DNA of 64,000 nt from Alloactinosynnema sp. L-07 (lineage in GTDB: Bacteria > Actinomycetota > Actinomycetes > Mycobacteriales > Pseudonocardiaceae). The first letter of the stretch is position 1, and the number at the start of each line of letters is the position of its first letter. The notes under the pieces are model-generated. The model was not told where the DNA came from. It made no database searches and saw only the letters and a list, made by a program, of their open reading frames with translations. A program made the translations under genes and the position numbers. This document shows positions 19,467 through 28,233 of this stretch, piece after piece. Where the stretch lies: the NCBI RefSeq assembly GCF_900070365.1, contig NZ_LN850107.1:2666001-2730000 (forward strand), in the 5' to 3' direction.

Positions 19467-20918
19467 ATGGTGGAAATGGATCGACGTTCTGTTCTGCGCG
19501 GGGCCGTCGCAGGCGCACTGTTCGGCGGCCCCTTCGCCGGTTTCGTGACCAGGGCCGCGGCCACCCCCGCCGCCGCGCACGAACTCGGCCCCATCCCGGA
19601 CCTGCGGGACGGCATCGTGCGGCTGTGGCTGCCGCAGGGCTTCCAGTACCGCTCGTTCCACGACACCGAGTCCGCGGTGATCCTCGACGACGGCACCCGA
19701 CTGCCCGGCAGGCACGACGGCATGGGCTCGTTCCACGGGCACGGGGGCAACTACCTGCTGGTCCGCAACCACGAGATCAACAACGCCGGCCCAGCGTTCG
19801 GCGACCGGACCAAGGCCTACGACCCGATGGCCCAGGGCGGCACCACGACCATCGAGGTGACCCGGTTCGGCGAGGTCGTGCGGTCGCACACCAGCCTCAA
19901 CGGCACCCAGATGAACTGTTCCGGCGGCCAGATGCCGTGGGATTCGTGGATCAGCTGCGAGGAGACCGTCAACGGCCCCGACGTCGGCCCCGACTTCACC
20001 GGCGGCCCGAACACCGCCCTGACCCAGCGTCACGGCTTCGTCTTCGACGTACCGTCGCACGGCACGTCCGATCGGCAGCCGATCACCGCGGCGGGCCGCT
20101 TCGCCCACGAGTCGGTCGCCTACGACCCCAAGGGTGGGTACCTGTACCTGACGGAGGACGACTTCAGCTTCCCGTCGGGCTTCTACCGCTACAAGCCGCG
20201 CCGGGATCCACTTCGGACCGGCAAGCTGGACAACGACGGCCACCTGCAGATGCTGCGGGTCAAGGGAACCCCCAACGCCGACCTGGCCGCGGCACAGGAG
20301 CCACACGCGATGTACAAAGTGGACTGGGTCGACATCGACGACCCCGACCCCACCTTCCCGTACACCCCCGGCGTCCCGGCCCCGACCTCCAACAACACCG
20401 CCCTGACCCACGTCGCCCGGCAAGGCTGGGCCCAGGGAGCGGCGTACTTCTCCCGTCTGGAGGGATCGGTCTACGACGACGAGGTCGTGTACTTCACCTC
20501 CACCCAGGGCGGCGGGCCCGCGGAGACGTCGATCGGCCCGATCGCCGACGGCTACGGCAACGGCACCGGACAGATCTGGGCGTATCACACCCATTCGAGG
20601 ATGCTGCGGCTGTTGTTCCAGTCGCCCGGCGCGGACGTGCTCGACTTCCCGGACAACGTGACCACCAGCAAGCGGGGAACGCTGGTGCTGTGCGAGGACA
20701 ACGTCAACGACAACTTCATCCGTGGCCTCACCCGCGGCGGGCAGTTGTTCGACATCGCGCTGAATCGCTTGGTGAGCAACACGGGAGCGCCTCGGTTCAA
20801 TGATGAGTTCGCTGGGTCGACCTTCAGTCCGGACGGGCATACCCTCTTCGTCAACATCCAGGCTAGCCGCGGTCTGACTTTCGCGATTTGGGGGCCATGG
20901 CACAAGATCGGTGTCTAG
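19467..20918 (+). CDS. PhoX-like (DUF839) Tat-exported phosphatase
   Basis: 483 residues of the DUF839/PhoX family. The N-terminus DRRSVLRGAVAGALF is a twin-arginine signal, so the enzyme folds inside and is exported. Family features are GRHDGMGSFHG, LVRNHEINN, TTTIEVTRFGEVV, SGGQMPWDSWISCEET (with the Cys and Glu of the PhoX metal site), VAYDPKGGYLYLTEDD and LVLCEDN. PhoX enzymes are calcium/iron alkaline phosphatases that release phosphate from organic esters. ATG at 19467 is used; an ATG three codons later (19476) would keep the Tat motif. No Pho box was identified with confidence. Confidence 0.83.
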   Translation: MVEMDRRSVLRGAVAGALFGGPFAGFVTRAAATPAAAHELGPIPDLRDGIVRLWLPQGFQYRSFHDTESAVILDDGTRLPGRHDGMGSFHGHGGNYLLVRNHEINNAGPAFGDRTKAYDPMAQGGTTTIEVTRFGEVVRSHTSLNGTQMNCSGGQMPWDSWISCEETVNGPDVGPDFTGGPNTALTQRHGFVFDVPSHGTSDRQPITAAGRFAHESVAYDPKGGYLYLTEDDFSFPSGFYRYKPRRDPLRTGKLDNDGHLQMLRVKGTPNADLAAAQEPHAMYKVDWVDIDDPDPTFPYTPGVPAPTSNNTALTHVARQGWAQGAAYFSRLEGSVYDDEVVYFTSTQGGGPAETSIGPIADGYGNGTGQIWAYHTHSRMLRLLFQSPGADVLDFPDNVTTSKRGTLVLCEDNVNDNFIRGLTRGGQLFDIALNRLVSNTGAPRFNDEFAGSTFSPDGHTLFVNIQASRGLTFAIWGPWHKIGV

Positions 20919-20988
20919 AAACCCGTGGGCCTGCTTGGGCTTGTGGGTGCCTGTTGGGTGCGTTGCGTATGCCCTCGGTCGTCGGTTG

Positions 20989-22032
20989 CTACAGGCGGGC
21001 GTCGTAGTCCTCCGGGCAGAGCTTCGCGACCAGTTCGCCGCGGCTGCGGACGGCGACCTTGCCGAACACCGACTTCAGGTGGTCCTGCACCGTGTGCGCG
21101 GTGATCGCGAGGCGGTGCGCGATGTCCGAAGTGGACCGACCGGCGATCACCTCGTGGCACACCTCCCGCTCGCGGGAGGTCAGGCTGTACGCGGCGAACA
21201 GCAGGCTCAGTAGTTCGACGCCCGCCGCGCGTTCGATGGTCACGACCGTCTCGTCGCTGTCCTCACCAGCGATGAGCCGGTCGGCCTGGAACAGGATCCA
21301 GCCGCCGTAGGCGTCGCGGACCCTGGCCCGGAATGTGCCCGACACCGAGGACCGGGCGCCGACGACCACCGCGCGCAGCATCACGCCGAAGCGGCCGGGG
21401 GCTACCTCGTCCAGTTCCGTTCGCCACGCCTCCGCCGCGGCGGTGGCCGCCCTGGGCTGCCCGGACCGGGTGACGACGACGATCGCGGGTGCGCCGCGTG
21501 GGCGTGCGCTGCGAGACCGGGACGCCAGGCGGGTCGCGGTGGCGAGGGCGGGGGCCACGGAGGTGACGAACTCGACCTCGCGGTCGCTGAACTCGCCCCG
21601 GCGGACCATCCCGGCGGCGCCCCAGCAGGTGCCGTCGGCCCGGAATACCGCACGCAGCTCGAAGTCCAGGCCGAGCGGTCGCCACACCTCGTTGACCCGG
21701 CCGCTGCGTTCGATGTCGCGGCGCTCCAGGTCGGACAGGCGGGCCACCGGGACCGGCCGCTGGGCCAGTTCGGCGAAGGTGTGTGGCTCGGTGCCGTCGT
21801 ACTCGTAGGTGGCCAGCAGTGGCTCGTACCGCTGCGGGATGCGGGCCGCGCCGCTGGTCATCGAGCTGATGGTGGCGGTGTCGGGGTCCATCGACGCCCA
21901 GCAGGTCAGGTCGGTGGGCACGACCCGGTCGACCAGCTCGATCGCGGCCGCGTGCAGCTCGGCGACGCCGAGGCCCGCCTTGGCCAGCGCGGCGATGTCA
22001 CGCTGGGCGCTGAGCGCCAGTCCCTCCCACAT
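20989..22032 (-). CDS. LuxR-family transcriptional regulator with GAF-like sensor
   Basis: 347 residues. The N-terminal 200 are GAF-like with cofactor- or ligand-binding style LTCWASMDPDT and an LELRAVFRADG-type strand. The C-terminal 65 are a LuxR helix-turn-helix: LTSREREVCHEVIAG, STSDIAHRLAITAHTVQDHLKSVFGKV. The ATG at 22032 begins MWEGLALSAQRDI; the open frame further upstream crosses the divergent cupin gene and is a shadow. It is transcribed away from the cupin/DUF1304 pair with 87 bp between starts, so it may control them; this is inference. Confidence 0.82.
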   Translation of the reverse strand: MWEGLALSAQRDIAALAKAGLGVAELHAAAIELVDRVVPTDLTCWASMDPDTATISSMTSGAARIPQRYEPLLATYEYDGTEPHTFAELAQRPVPVARLSDLERRDIERSGRVNEVWRPLGLDFELRAVFRADGTCWGAAGMVRRGEFSDREVEFVTSVAPALATATRLASRSRSARPRGAPAIVVVTRSGQPRAATAAAEAWRTELDEVAPGRFGVMLRAVVVGARSSVSGTFRARVRDAYGGWILFQADRLIAGEDSDETVVTIERAAGVELLSLLFAAYSLTSREREVCHEVIAGRSTSDIAHRLAITAHTVQDHLKSVFGKVAVRSRGELVAKLCPEDYDARL

Positions 22033-22119
22033 GGACCGAGTATGCGCGCCGCCGTCCGCGGGCGGCATCCCACAATTACGGGATGGATCGGCCGGTGCCG
22101 GGTTCCTAGCTTCGAGTTC

Positions 22120-22572
22120 ATGAAGACACATCTGAGCACCGCGGGCGAGGGCCAGGAGTTGGACTCGTCCGACGCGAAAGTCACCGTGAAGGTGGACGCC
22201 GAGCACACCGACGGCGCCTACGAGCTGTTCGAGGTCGACGCCCCGCGCGGGCCGACCGTGCCGCCGCACGGCACGCCATGGCCCAAGTCGTTCTACATCC
22301 TGCACGGCCGCATGGCCGTCTACGTCGACGGCGAGATCTACGACGTGGGTCCGGGCGCCTCGATCACCATCCCGCCTGGGGCGATGCACACCTTCACGGT
22401 GCACACCCCGTCGGTGAAGTTCCTCGCCATCAGCCTGACCGACGCCATGGGCCGCTTCTTCCGCGACGTCGACCAGACCGTGCCCCCTGGCACCCCGCTG
22501 GAGCAGGCCGCACCGTTGCTGCGGGACATCGTCGGACGGCACGGCCTCACGCTGTCGGAGTGGCCGTCATGA
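22120..22572 (+). CDS. Small cupin-domain protein
   Basis: 150 residues forming a single cupin: PPHGTPWPKSFYILHGRMAVYVDGE (motif 1) and PGASITIPPGAMHTFTVHTP (motif 2), which supply histidines for a metal. ATG at 22120 is chosen because the divergent regulator begins just upstream; the longer frame covers that gene. Stop and next start overlap as ATGA, so it is cotranscribed and coupled to the DUF1304 gene. The function may be a small-molecule dioxygenase, isomerase or binding protein; the sequence does not decide. Confidence 0.8.
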   Translation: MKTHLSTAGEGQELDSSDAKVTVKVDAEHTDGAYELFEVDAPRGPTVPPHGTPWPKSFYILHGRMAVYVDGEIYDVGPGASITIPPGAMHTFTVHTPSVKFLAISLTDAMGRFFRDVDQTVPPGTPLEQAAPLLRDIVGRHGLTLSEWPS

Positions 22573-22973
22573 ACGTCGTCGCCCAGGTCTTCGCCGGGAT
22601 CGGCGCGCTGGTCCACCTGCTGGCGTGGGTGTGGGAGTCGTTCCTGTTCCGGCGGCCGAGTATCCACAAGGGACTCTTCAAGGTGCCCACCGAGGACGTG
22701 CCCGCCGTGCTGCTGTGGTCGTTCAACGTGGGCTTCTACAACCTGTTGCTCGGCTCGGGCACGGTCATCGGCCTGATCGCGCTGAACACCGGCGACGAGG
22801 TGGTCGGCAGGACCCTGGTCCTCTACACCTGCGGCTTCATGGCGGTGGCGGGCGTGGTGCTGCTCATCTCCGACCGGTTGGGTCTGAGCAGGCCCAAGGG
22901 CAGCGGATTGGCGGGGTTCCTCTCGCAGTCCGTGCCGCCCGTGGTCGTTTTCGTCGCCACGGCGGTGTCCTAG
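22569..22973 (+). CDS. DUF1304 family small membrane protein
   Basis: 134 residues, four hydrophobic segments, with DUF1304 features: VFAGIGALVHLLAWVWESF, NVGFYNLLLGSG, and a third segment LVLYTCGFMAVAGVVLL. The family is widespread, uncharacterised, and usually 115-135 residues long, so it is complete. It starts in the cupin's stop codon (ATGA). Its own 3' end overlaps the convergent protease gene by four bases, so no room exists for a terminator between them. Confidence 0.8.
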   Translation: MNVVAQVFAGIGALVHLLAWVWESFLFRRPSIHKGLFKVPTEDVPAVLLWSFNVGFYNLLLGSGTVIGLIALNTGDEVVGRTLVLYTCGFMAVAGVVLLISDRLGLSRPKGSGLAGFLSQSVPPVVVFVATAVS

Positions 22974-24130
22974 ACCTGCCCGGCCAGCACCTCGCCGTGC
23001 ACGAGGGGGTGGTGCGCGGCGAGGTGTTCCATGATCTTGCCGATCGGGGTGCCGTAGTTCTCCTGGTTGATCGTGCGCCCCCACACCGACACGCTGCTGC
23101 CGGGCGGGATCGTCTTGAACCCCCGGTGCAGCGCCGCGACGAACCAAGCGTCGTCGCAGATCGGGGAGCCGGACGAGCCGCCCGCGGTGTCGGTCAGGTA
23201 GCTGAGGCGCTCGGCGGTGCCGGAGACGACGAAGTTGTTCCGGAAGCCCAGCCGCATCGGCAGCCCGCCGGGGTGCTGCAGGACGTTCACGCGTTCCTGT
23301 AGCGCCCGTTCCTGCGGCTTGAGGATCGGGCTCGTCCGCAACCGCAGCGGTTTGCGGGCACCCGTGGGCAGCCGCAGGATCGCGTAGTCCAGATCCTTGT
23401 CGCTGGCCAGGCACTCGACCGCGGCGACGGCCTGGACCGTGGCGCCCGCGTCGTAGAAGTCGAACAGGGCGCGGGTTCCCTTGCCTTGCAGGTCGAAGTC
23501 GGCCCGCGGGGCGTCGCCCTCGGTGGGCAGTCGCGCGTTGATGACGTGGAAGTTGGTGATCAGCAGGTCCGGTCCGATCAGCCAGCCGGTGCCGTTGCCG
23601 AGGTCGGGGGCGTTACCGGCCAAAGTGGACGGTATGCCGCCGAAGTGCCGGTGCACCAACAGTTTCGCCACCGAGCGGGACACCTCGGTGCCCGAGTGCA
23701 GGAATCCGACGTCGAGGGTGTCGTCCTCGAAGATGACCACTTCGAGTTCGCCGTCGACGCCGGGCAGCGTGTCGACGTCCATCGGCGCGGCGGGCGCGTC
23801 GATCGCCATGGCCGAGCCATCGATCTCGACGACCTCCAGCGCGCGCCGGAACACCAGTTCCTCGGGGCGCCCGGCCGCCAGCAGGACGGCTTTGTCCAAC
23901 CACAGCCGCAGCGGGTTCTGCCCGGACAGCAGCGCCCTGGTGGTGTTCATCCGGCTGGTCAGTGTGATCAGCCGGGCCGCAGGCGTGCCACCCTGGGTCG
24001 CGGTGGCGACGAACACGGGCGAGATGTCGGCGGTCAGCGCCGCCATCTCCCCTTCACTGGCGAACCCGCAGGCCAGAGCGGCTTGCTGGACCTTGGTCAG
24101 CTCGGCCGGGGTGAGGTGCGCGAAGGTCAT
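22970..24130 (-). CDS. Trypsin-like serine protease with effector-associated domain (EAD1-like)
   Basis: 386 residues without signal peptide, so cytosolic. Residues 1-100 form an alpha-helical adaptor: AELTKVQQAALACGF, then LITLTSRMNTTRALLSGQNPLRLWLDKAVLLA, matching the effector-associated domain 1 pattern of bacterial death-like adaptors. From about 150 is a chymotrypsin-fold protease with His195 (TNFHV), Asp248 (LDYAILRL) and Ser320 (GGSSGSP). In known families such adaptor domains recruit effectors to a matching NTPase. It is the last gene of a four-gene operon; the start overlaps the STAND gene's stop (ATGA). Most likely the executing protease of an NLR-like conflict system. Confidence 0.83.
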   Translation of the reverse strand: MTFAHLTPAELTKVQQAALACGFASEGEMAALTADISPVFVATATQGGTPAARLITLTSRMNTTRALLSGQNPLRLWLDKAVLLAAGRPEELVFRRALEVVEIDGSAMAIDAPAAPMDVDTLPGVDGELEVVIFEDDTLDVGFLHSGTEVSRSVAKLLVHRHFGGIPSTLAGNAPDLGNGTGWLIGPDLLITNFHVINARLPTEGDAPRADFDLQGKGTRALFDFYDAGATVQAVAAVECLASDKDLDYAILRLPTGARKPLRLRTSPILKPQERALQERVNVLQHPGGLPMRLGFRNNFVVSGTAERLSYLTDTAGGSSGSPICDDAWFVAALHRGFKTIPPGSSVSVWGRTINQENYGTPIGKIMEHLAAHHPLVHGEVLAGQV

Positions 24131-27100
24131 GACAGGCTCCTGCCGTCAGCGGGTCGCACGAGGGTGTCCACGACCACCGACCGCGATCGGATCGGGTCGT
24201 TCGCCCAGTCCAGGCCGACCGCGATGGCCTTGCCGGTGCGTCCCGAGCGCATCACGAGCCGGGCCAGCTCGGTGTGGTCGGCGCGGCGGGTCAGGCCCAC
24301 CTCGTCGGCGAGGGCGTCGATCGCGGGCTGGGCGCCGGTGGAGGTCAGGTCGAGCAGCCGGGCCAGCGCGAAGGGGTCTTCCTGGAACACTCCCCCATCG
24401 GTCTCGGTCTGGTCGCCGACCTGGGCGGCGGCGTGGTGCAGGACGCGGCCGTCGAGGTCGCCCGCCGCGTGCAGCACGCGTTTGACCAGTTCAGGGTGGC
24501 CGAGCAGGGACGCCCGAGACAGGTGGGTGAACCGGGTGGCCAGTTCATCGGCGAGTTCCTCGGCCTTGTCCTGGTCGAACGACCGCAGCACCTGGACCGC
24601 GTCGGCCAGCACACCGACACCGCGCTCCGGGTCGCCGAGCAGGTCGCACGACGTCACCGCCCACTCGGCGGCCGTCACCACCCCGAAGCTGTCGTTCAGC
24701 GCGCCGCACACCGCGACGGCCTGGGCGGCCAACTCGGCCTGCGCGAGCCGGTCCCGTGCCTCGACCGCCGACGCGGTGCCGACCTGGATCACGCTCGACG
24801 CGCCGTTGGGGTCGCCGCTCAGCAGCCGCGCCTTGGCCTCGACGGCGTAGAGCCTGCTGCCGGGCAGGCGGGCGGACCGCTCGGCCAGGACCGCGAGCGC
24901 GTCGGCCGGACTGTCCGACGACAGCCAGGACAACGCCCGGCCCAGCGCGTCGGCCTCCCAGTCCTCCTGGTCCCAGTCGGAGCGGTCCTCGTCGGCGGTC
25001 GGGTTCACCCTGCGTTCCAGCCAGGTCCTCGCCCGGCGCGGCAGCAGCTCGCCGAGCGCGGGTTCGAGGGACTGGCGCAGGACCGGGTCCCACAGCTTGT
25101 CGAGTTCGCGCGGGTCCTGCCCCGACACCAGCCGGTGATACAGCTCCTCGGCGCGGTCGCGCGTGCGGTAGTAGTCGATCGCCCGGCGGTGGATCTCGGC
25201 CACGGTCGCCGCGCGCTGCGGCTCGTCGAGCAGGCTGCGCAGCATCAGCCTGCGCACGTCCTGCCGGTGGCTCACCGCGTTGGGCCCCTCGCGGTCGAAC
25301 ATTCCGACCTCGAACAGCAGCTTGTCGAAGATCTCCGACGCCCGATCCGGGTCAAGGCCGCAGGGCTCGGCCAGGACTTTGCGCAGCACATCGACGTCGA
25401 TGCGCCGCACCGCGAGCCCCGGATAGGCGACCTTCACGACCTCGACGTCACGGATGTGGCCGAGGACGCGCGCGTAGAGCATCCCTTGGACCTGCTCCAG
25501 CGCGACGCCGGTCAGGACGTCGGCGCGCGCGGCGATGTCGCCGAACGCCGCGTTCGCCGAGCCGGAGCGGGCCAGCGCGTTGGCGGCCAGCCGCAGGGTC
25601 AGCGGGTTGCCGCCGAACTTGTCCACGATCAGCTCGCGCAGGTAGGCGTCGGCCACTCCGAGTCCTTCGAGCACGGCTTCGGCGGCGCGGTCGTCCAGGT
25701 CGCCCAGCGGCAGGTCGAGGGGGTCGCCGAAGCCGGTCAGCCGGGCTGGTTTGCCGCGCCCGGAGACGATGAGCCGCATGTCGGGCAGCGCGGTGACGAG
25801 CTGGGACAGGAAGTCGTCCAGGTCGCGCAGCGCGCCCGGCCCCTTCGCCTGGACCTGCTCGAACGTGTCGAGGAAGAGGACCAGCGGCGGGGTGTAGCCC
25901 GGTGGGCCGTGCAGGTCGCGCACCCGGAACAGCCGGTCGGACAGCACCCGGATCATCCCGTCGAGGTCCAGGTCCAGGTCGACAGCCAGGATCGTCGACG
26001 CCCGCTCGATGTCGATGCGGCCCGTGAGGTCCTCCAGCGCGGCGAACTCGCGGGCCTCGTCGGTGGTCGCGTACAGCAGGCGCAGCTGCTCGGCGATCTG
26101 GCGCAGCAGCCCGGCGGGGTCGCGCGGGTCGTTGCGGATCCAGTCGAAGTCGAGATAGACGAACGGGGTCGGCCACCGCTGGGCCGCCAGTTCGAGGTCG
26201 AGCAGGATCTTGCCCAGCAGGCTCGTCTTGCCGACGCCGCCCGGCCCGTACAGGCACAGCGCGTTCTTGACGACCATGCCGCGGACGAACCAGTCCACCG
26301 TCTTGAGTTCGGACTCGCGGCCCTGGAAGTGGGGGCCGACCAGCGCGGCGAGCGGGTCGAGCAGATCGCGGCGGGTCAGGGTCGCTTCCAGCAGCGCGCG
26401 GACGTCGGGATCGACGATGTCGGTCTCGACCAGCCACCCCATGACGACGGAGTACTCCTCCAGGTCCTTGCTCCGCATCTCATTGGGTGCCAGGGGATCG
26501 CCCGCGACGAGCGTCCGCAGTTTGTCCCTTTTGGAATCCTCGATGTGTGGATTGGCGTCCAGCGCGACGGCGAGTGAGTCGGTGCGCCACAAGTGGTTCA
26601 GGCACCGGACGCGCACCGGCTCGTCGAGGAGCCACCGACCGTCGAGGTTCGGGTGGACGAACCCGCTGAGCGTGGTGATCGCCGACGACGCCACGGGCTC
26701 CAACGGCCGCAGTTCGCTCGGCGGGAACGCGCCGAACACCGCGGCGGCGGTGGTCCACGGCCGGTGGGTGTCATCGAGCGGGTCGGGCGGCGCAGTGGGC
26801 GTGATGTCGTCCAGAGCGCGGCTCAGGGACGCGGCGAACTCGGCGAACTCGGCGGGCACCGGCTCCGGAACGTCGGTGTCGGGGACGGTGAACGACTCGT
26901 CCCGGTAGAACCGCGCGACCTGCTCGATGTCCGCCGTCCGCTCCGGATTGCGCCTGACCAGCGCCAAGAACAACCGGTCGCTCGCCAGGCCCGCGCGGTC
27001 GAGATCCCTGGCGAGATTGCGCAGCGACGACCGGCGCGATCCGCCCTTCTCATGCGGGCGGGCCGACAACGGCAGCTTCTCCACGACCAGGAACCGCTCC

Positions 27101-27165
27101 AATTCCTGTGGGTCGGTGAACAGCACCGACAGCAGCTCGGCGAGCCGCTCGCCGTCGTCCATCAT
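24127..27165 (-). CDS. STAND-class NTPase with N-terminal death-like adaptor domain
   Basis: 1012 residues. Residues 1-90 are an all-helical adaptor (LAELLSVLFTDPQELERFL and LASDRLFLALVRRNPERTADIEQVARFY), like the effector-associated domains that pair sensor and effector. The NTPase has Walker A GPGGVGKT at 307-314, Walker B LVLFLD at 428-433 followed by TFEQ, a sensor strand LIVSGRG near 467 and the STAND GGNPLTLRLA motif near 520. A winged-helix region and about 400 residues of helical repeat follow, the likely ligand-sensing part. ATG at 27165 overlaps the preceding stop (ATGA); the open frame upstream to 27660 is a shadow of the previous gene. Predicted role: sensor and oligomerising hub activating the neighbouring proteases. 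Confidence 0.84.
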   Translation of the reverse strand: MMDDGERLAELLSVLFTDPQELERFLVVEKLPLSARPHEKGGSRRSSLRNLARDLDRAGLASDRLFLALVRRNPERTADIEQVARFYRDESFTVPDTDVPEPVPAEFAEFAASLSRALDDITPTAPPDPLDDTHRPWTTAAAVFGAFPPSELRPLEPVASSAITTLSGFVHPNLDGRWLLDEPVRVRCLNHLWRTDSLAVALDANPHIEDSKRDKLRTLVAGDPLAPNEMRSKDLEEYSVVMGWLVETDIVDPDVRALLEATLTRRDLLDPLAALVGPHFQGRESELKTVDWFVRGMVVKNALCLYGPGGVGKTSLLGKILLDLELAAQRWPTPFVYLDFDWIRNDPRDPAGLLRQIAEQLRLLYATTDEAREFAALEDLTGRIDIERASTILAVDLDLDLDGMIRVLSDRLFRVRDLHGPPGYTPPLVLFLDTFEQVQAKGPGALRDLDDFLSQLVTALPDMRLIVSGRGKPARLTGFGDPLDLPLGDLDDRAAEAVLEGLGVADAYLRELIVDKFGGNPLTLRLAANALARSGSANAAFGDIAARADVLTGVALEQVQGMLYARVLGHIRDVEVVKVAYPGLAVRRIDVDVLRKVLAEPCGLDPDRASEIFDKLLFEVGMFDREGPNAVSHRQDVRRLMLRSLLDEPQRAATVAEIHRRAIDYYRTRDRAEELYHRLVSGQDPRELDKLWDPVLRQSLEPALGELLPRRARTWLERRVNPTADEDRSDWDQEDWEADALGRALSWLSSDSPADALAVLAERSARLPGSRLYAVEAKARLLSGDPNGASSVIQVGTASAVEARDRLAQAELAAQAVAVCGALNDSFGVVTAAEWAVTSCDLLGDPERGVGVLADAVQVLRSFDQDKAEELADELATRFTHLSRASLLGHPELVKRVLHAAGDLDGRVLHHAAAQVGDQTETDGGVFQEDPFALARLLDLTSTGAQPAIDALADEVGLTRRADHTELARLVMRSGRTGKAIAVGLDWANDPIRSRSVVVDTLVRPADGRSLS

Positions 27166-28220
27166 TTCGCTTCCAACAGTTCGTGCCGCGCCACGACGCA
27201 GCGTTCGGCGATGACCGCCAGCCGCATCGCGGGCGCCGGGGCGGCCCGGTCGACCTTCTCCATCACGATGCTCGCGGCCAAGGCGTAGAGCCGCGCGTCC
27301 TTGCCGGGCACGGCGGCGGCCAGCCAGCCCGCGATCTCCTGGGCCCCGATGTCGGGCAGGGTGAACCGGGCGTCGATCTCGGGCTTGTTCGGCAGCTCCA
27401 CCGCGGTGAAGTCGGCCAGCACCGTCACTTTGAGCTTCTTCGCCAGGTCCGGGTCCGTCCGGACCAGGCGCATGAGTTCGTCCAGGAATGTCCACACCCC
27501 GTCGTCGAGGTTGGGCCGGACCACGTTGGCCACGAACCAGACCCGGTTCGTGCCCAGCAGCGCCTTGCGGGCCAGTTCGGCGGCGATGTCGACCGACCGC
27601 CGGTCCGGGACCCGGCTCACCGGGTTCGTCGGCTCGCCGGGGATGCCCAGCCGCCGCCACAGCTTGCGCGCCAGGTGCGGCACGACCTGGTCGGTGTCCA
27701 GGCGAAGCAGGTGCTCGACCATCGGTTGGAACTTCCCGGCGCGGGTCGCGCGGTACTCGATGTAGTGGCTCATCGTAAGCTTGCCGTGGCCTGCGGGCGC
27801 CTCGACGGTGACCGCGGGGAATCCGCCGCCCTCCGCCATCTCACACAGCGCGGCGCGCAGCCGGTCCCGGTTGGCGAAGGGCGACTCCATCGACTCCGGG
27901 GGCATCCACACCGGGTCGATGTCGCCGCCCTCCCACTCGATCTCGCCATGGGTGACCCGGTGGACGATCTTGTGGACGTCTCCCAACTCGCCCACCGGGT
28001 CGACGGTCATCAGGACGTGCGCGAACATCTCCACGGTCGGTCTCCGCAAGGCCTCGCGAAGCAGACCCTCCGCGTACTGGAAGGCATTGGGCTGGTCCGG
28101 CGTGGCGCGGACGAGGTCGGGTCCGAAAAGGACCACCACGGCGTCGTAGTCCTTGTTCGCGCCGATGAACCTGGCGACCATACCCGCCAACTCCAGGCGC
28201 TGCCCTTTGGTCAGGAGCAT
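27162..28220 (-). CDS. P-loop-like adaptor (degenerate STAND) of the conflict operon
   Basis: 352 residues. The first 75 form a helical adaptor with VVVLFGPDLVRATPDQ in the middle and end FAHVLMTVDP. Then comes a region with a P-loop-like APAGHGKLT at 141-149 that lacks the first glycine of a true Walker A, a hydrophobic strand RVWFVANV where Walker B would stand but without its acidic residue, and VTVLADFTAVEL as a possible sensor strand. This fits an inactive STAND-like adaptor that bridges domains rather than hydrolyses ATP, but I cannot name the family with certainty. ATG at 28220 follows GGGAGGGG. It overlaps the STAND gene (ATGA) and begins 13 bp after the metalloprotease stop. Confidence 0.72.
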   Translation of the reverse strand: MLLTKGQRLELAGMVARFIGANKDYDAVVVLFGPDLVRATPDQPNAFQYAEGLLREALRRPTVEMFAHVLMTVDPVGELGDVHKIVHRVTHGEIEWEGGDIDPVWMPPESMESPFANRDRLRAALCEMAEGGGFPAVTVEAPAGHGKLTMSHYIEYRATRAGKFQPMVEHLLRLDTDQVVPHLARKLWRRLGIPGEPTNPVSRVPDRRSVDIAAELARKALLGTNRVWFVANVVRPNLDDGVWTFLDELMRLVRTDPDLAKKLKVTVLADFTAVELPNKPEIDARFTLPDIGAQEIAGWLAAAVPGKDARLYALAASIVMEKVDRAAPAPAMRLAVIAERCVVARHELLEAK

Positions 28221-28233
28221 TCGGCCCCTCCCG

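Noticed and set aside
22033..22542. Extension of the LuxR regulator over the cupin gene
   Set aside because: It is the antisense shadow of the cupin; the regulator has a good ATG at 22032.
27166..27660. N-terminal extension of the STAND NTPase
   Set aside because: It overlaps the P-loop adaptor gene in another frame, with Gly/Arg-rich sequence; ATG 27165 in an ATGA junction is better.
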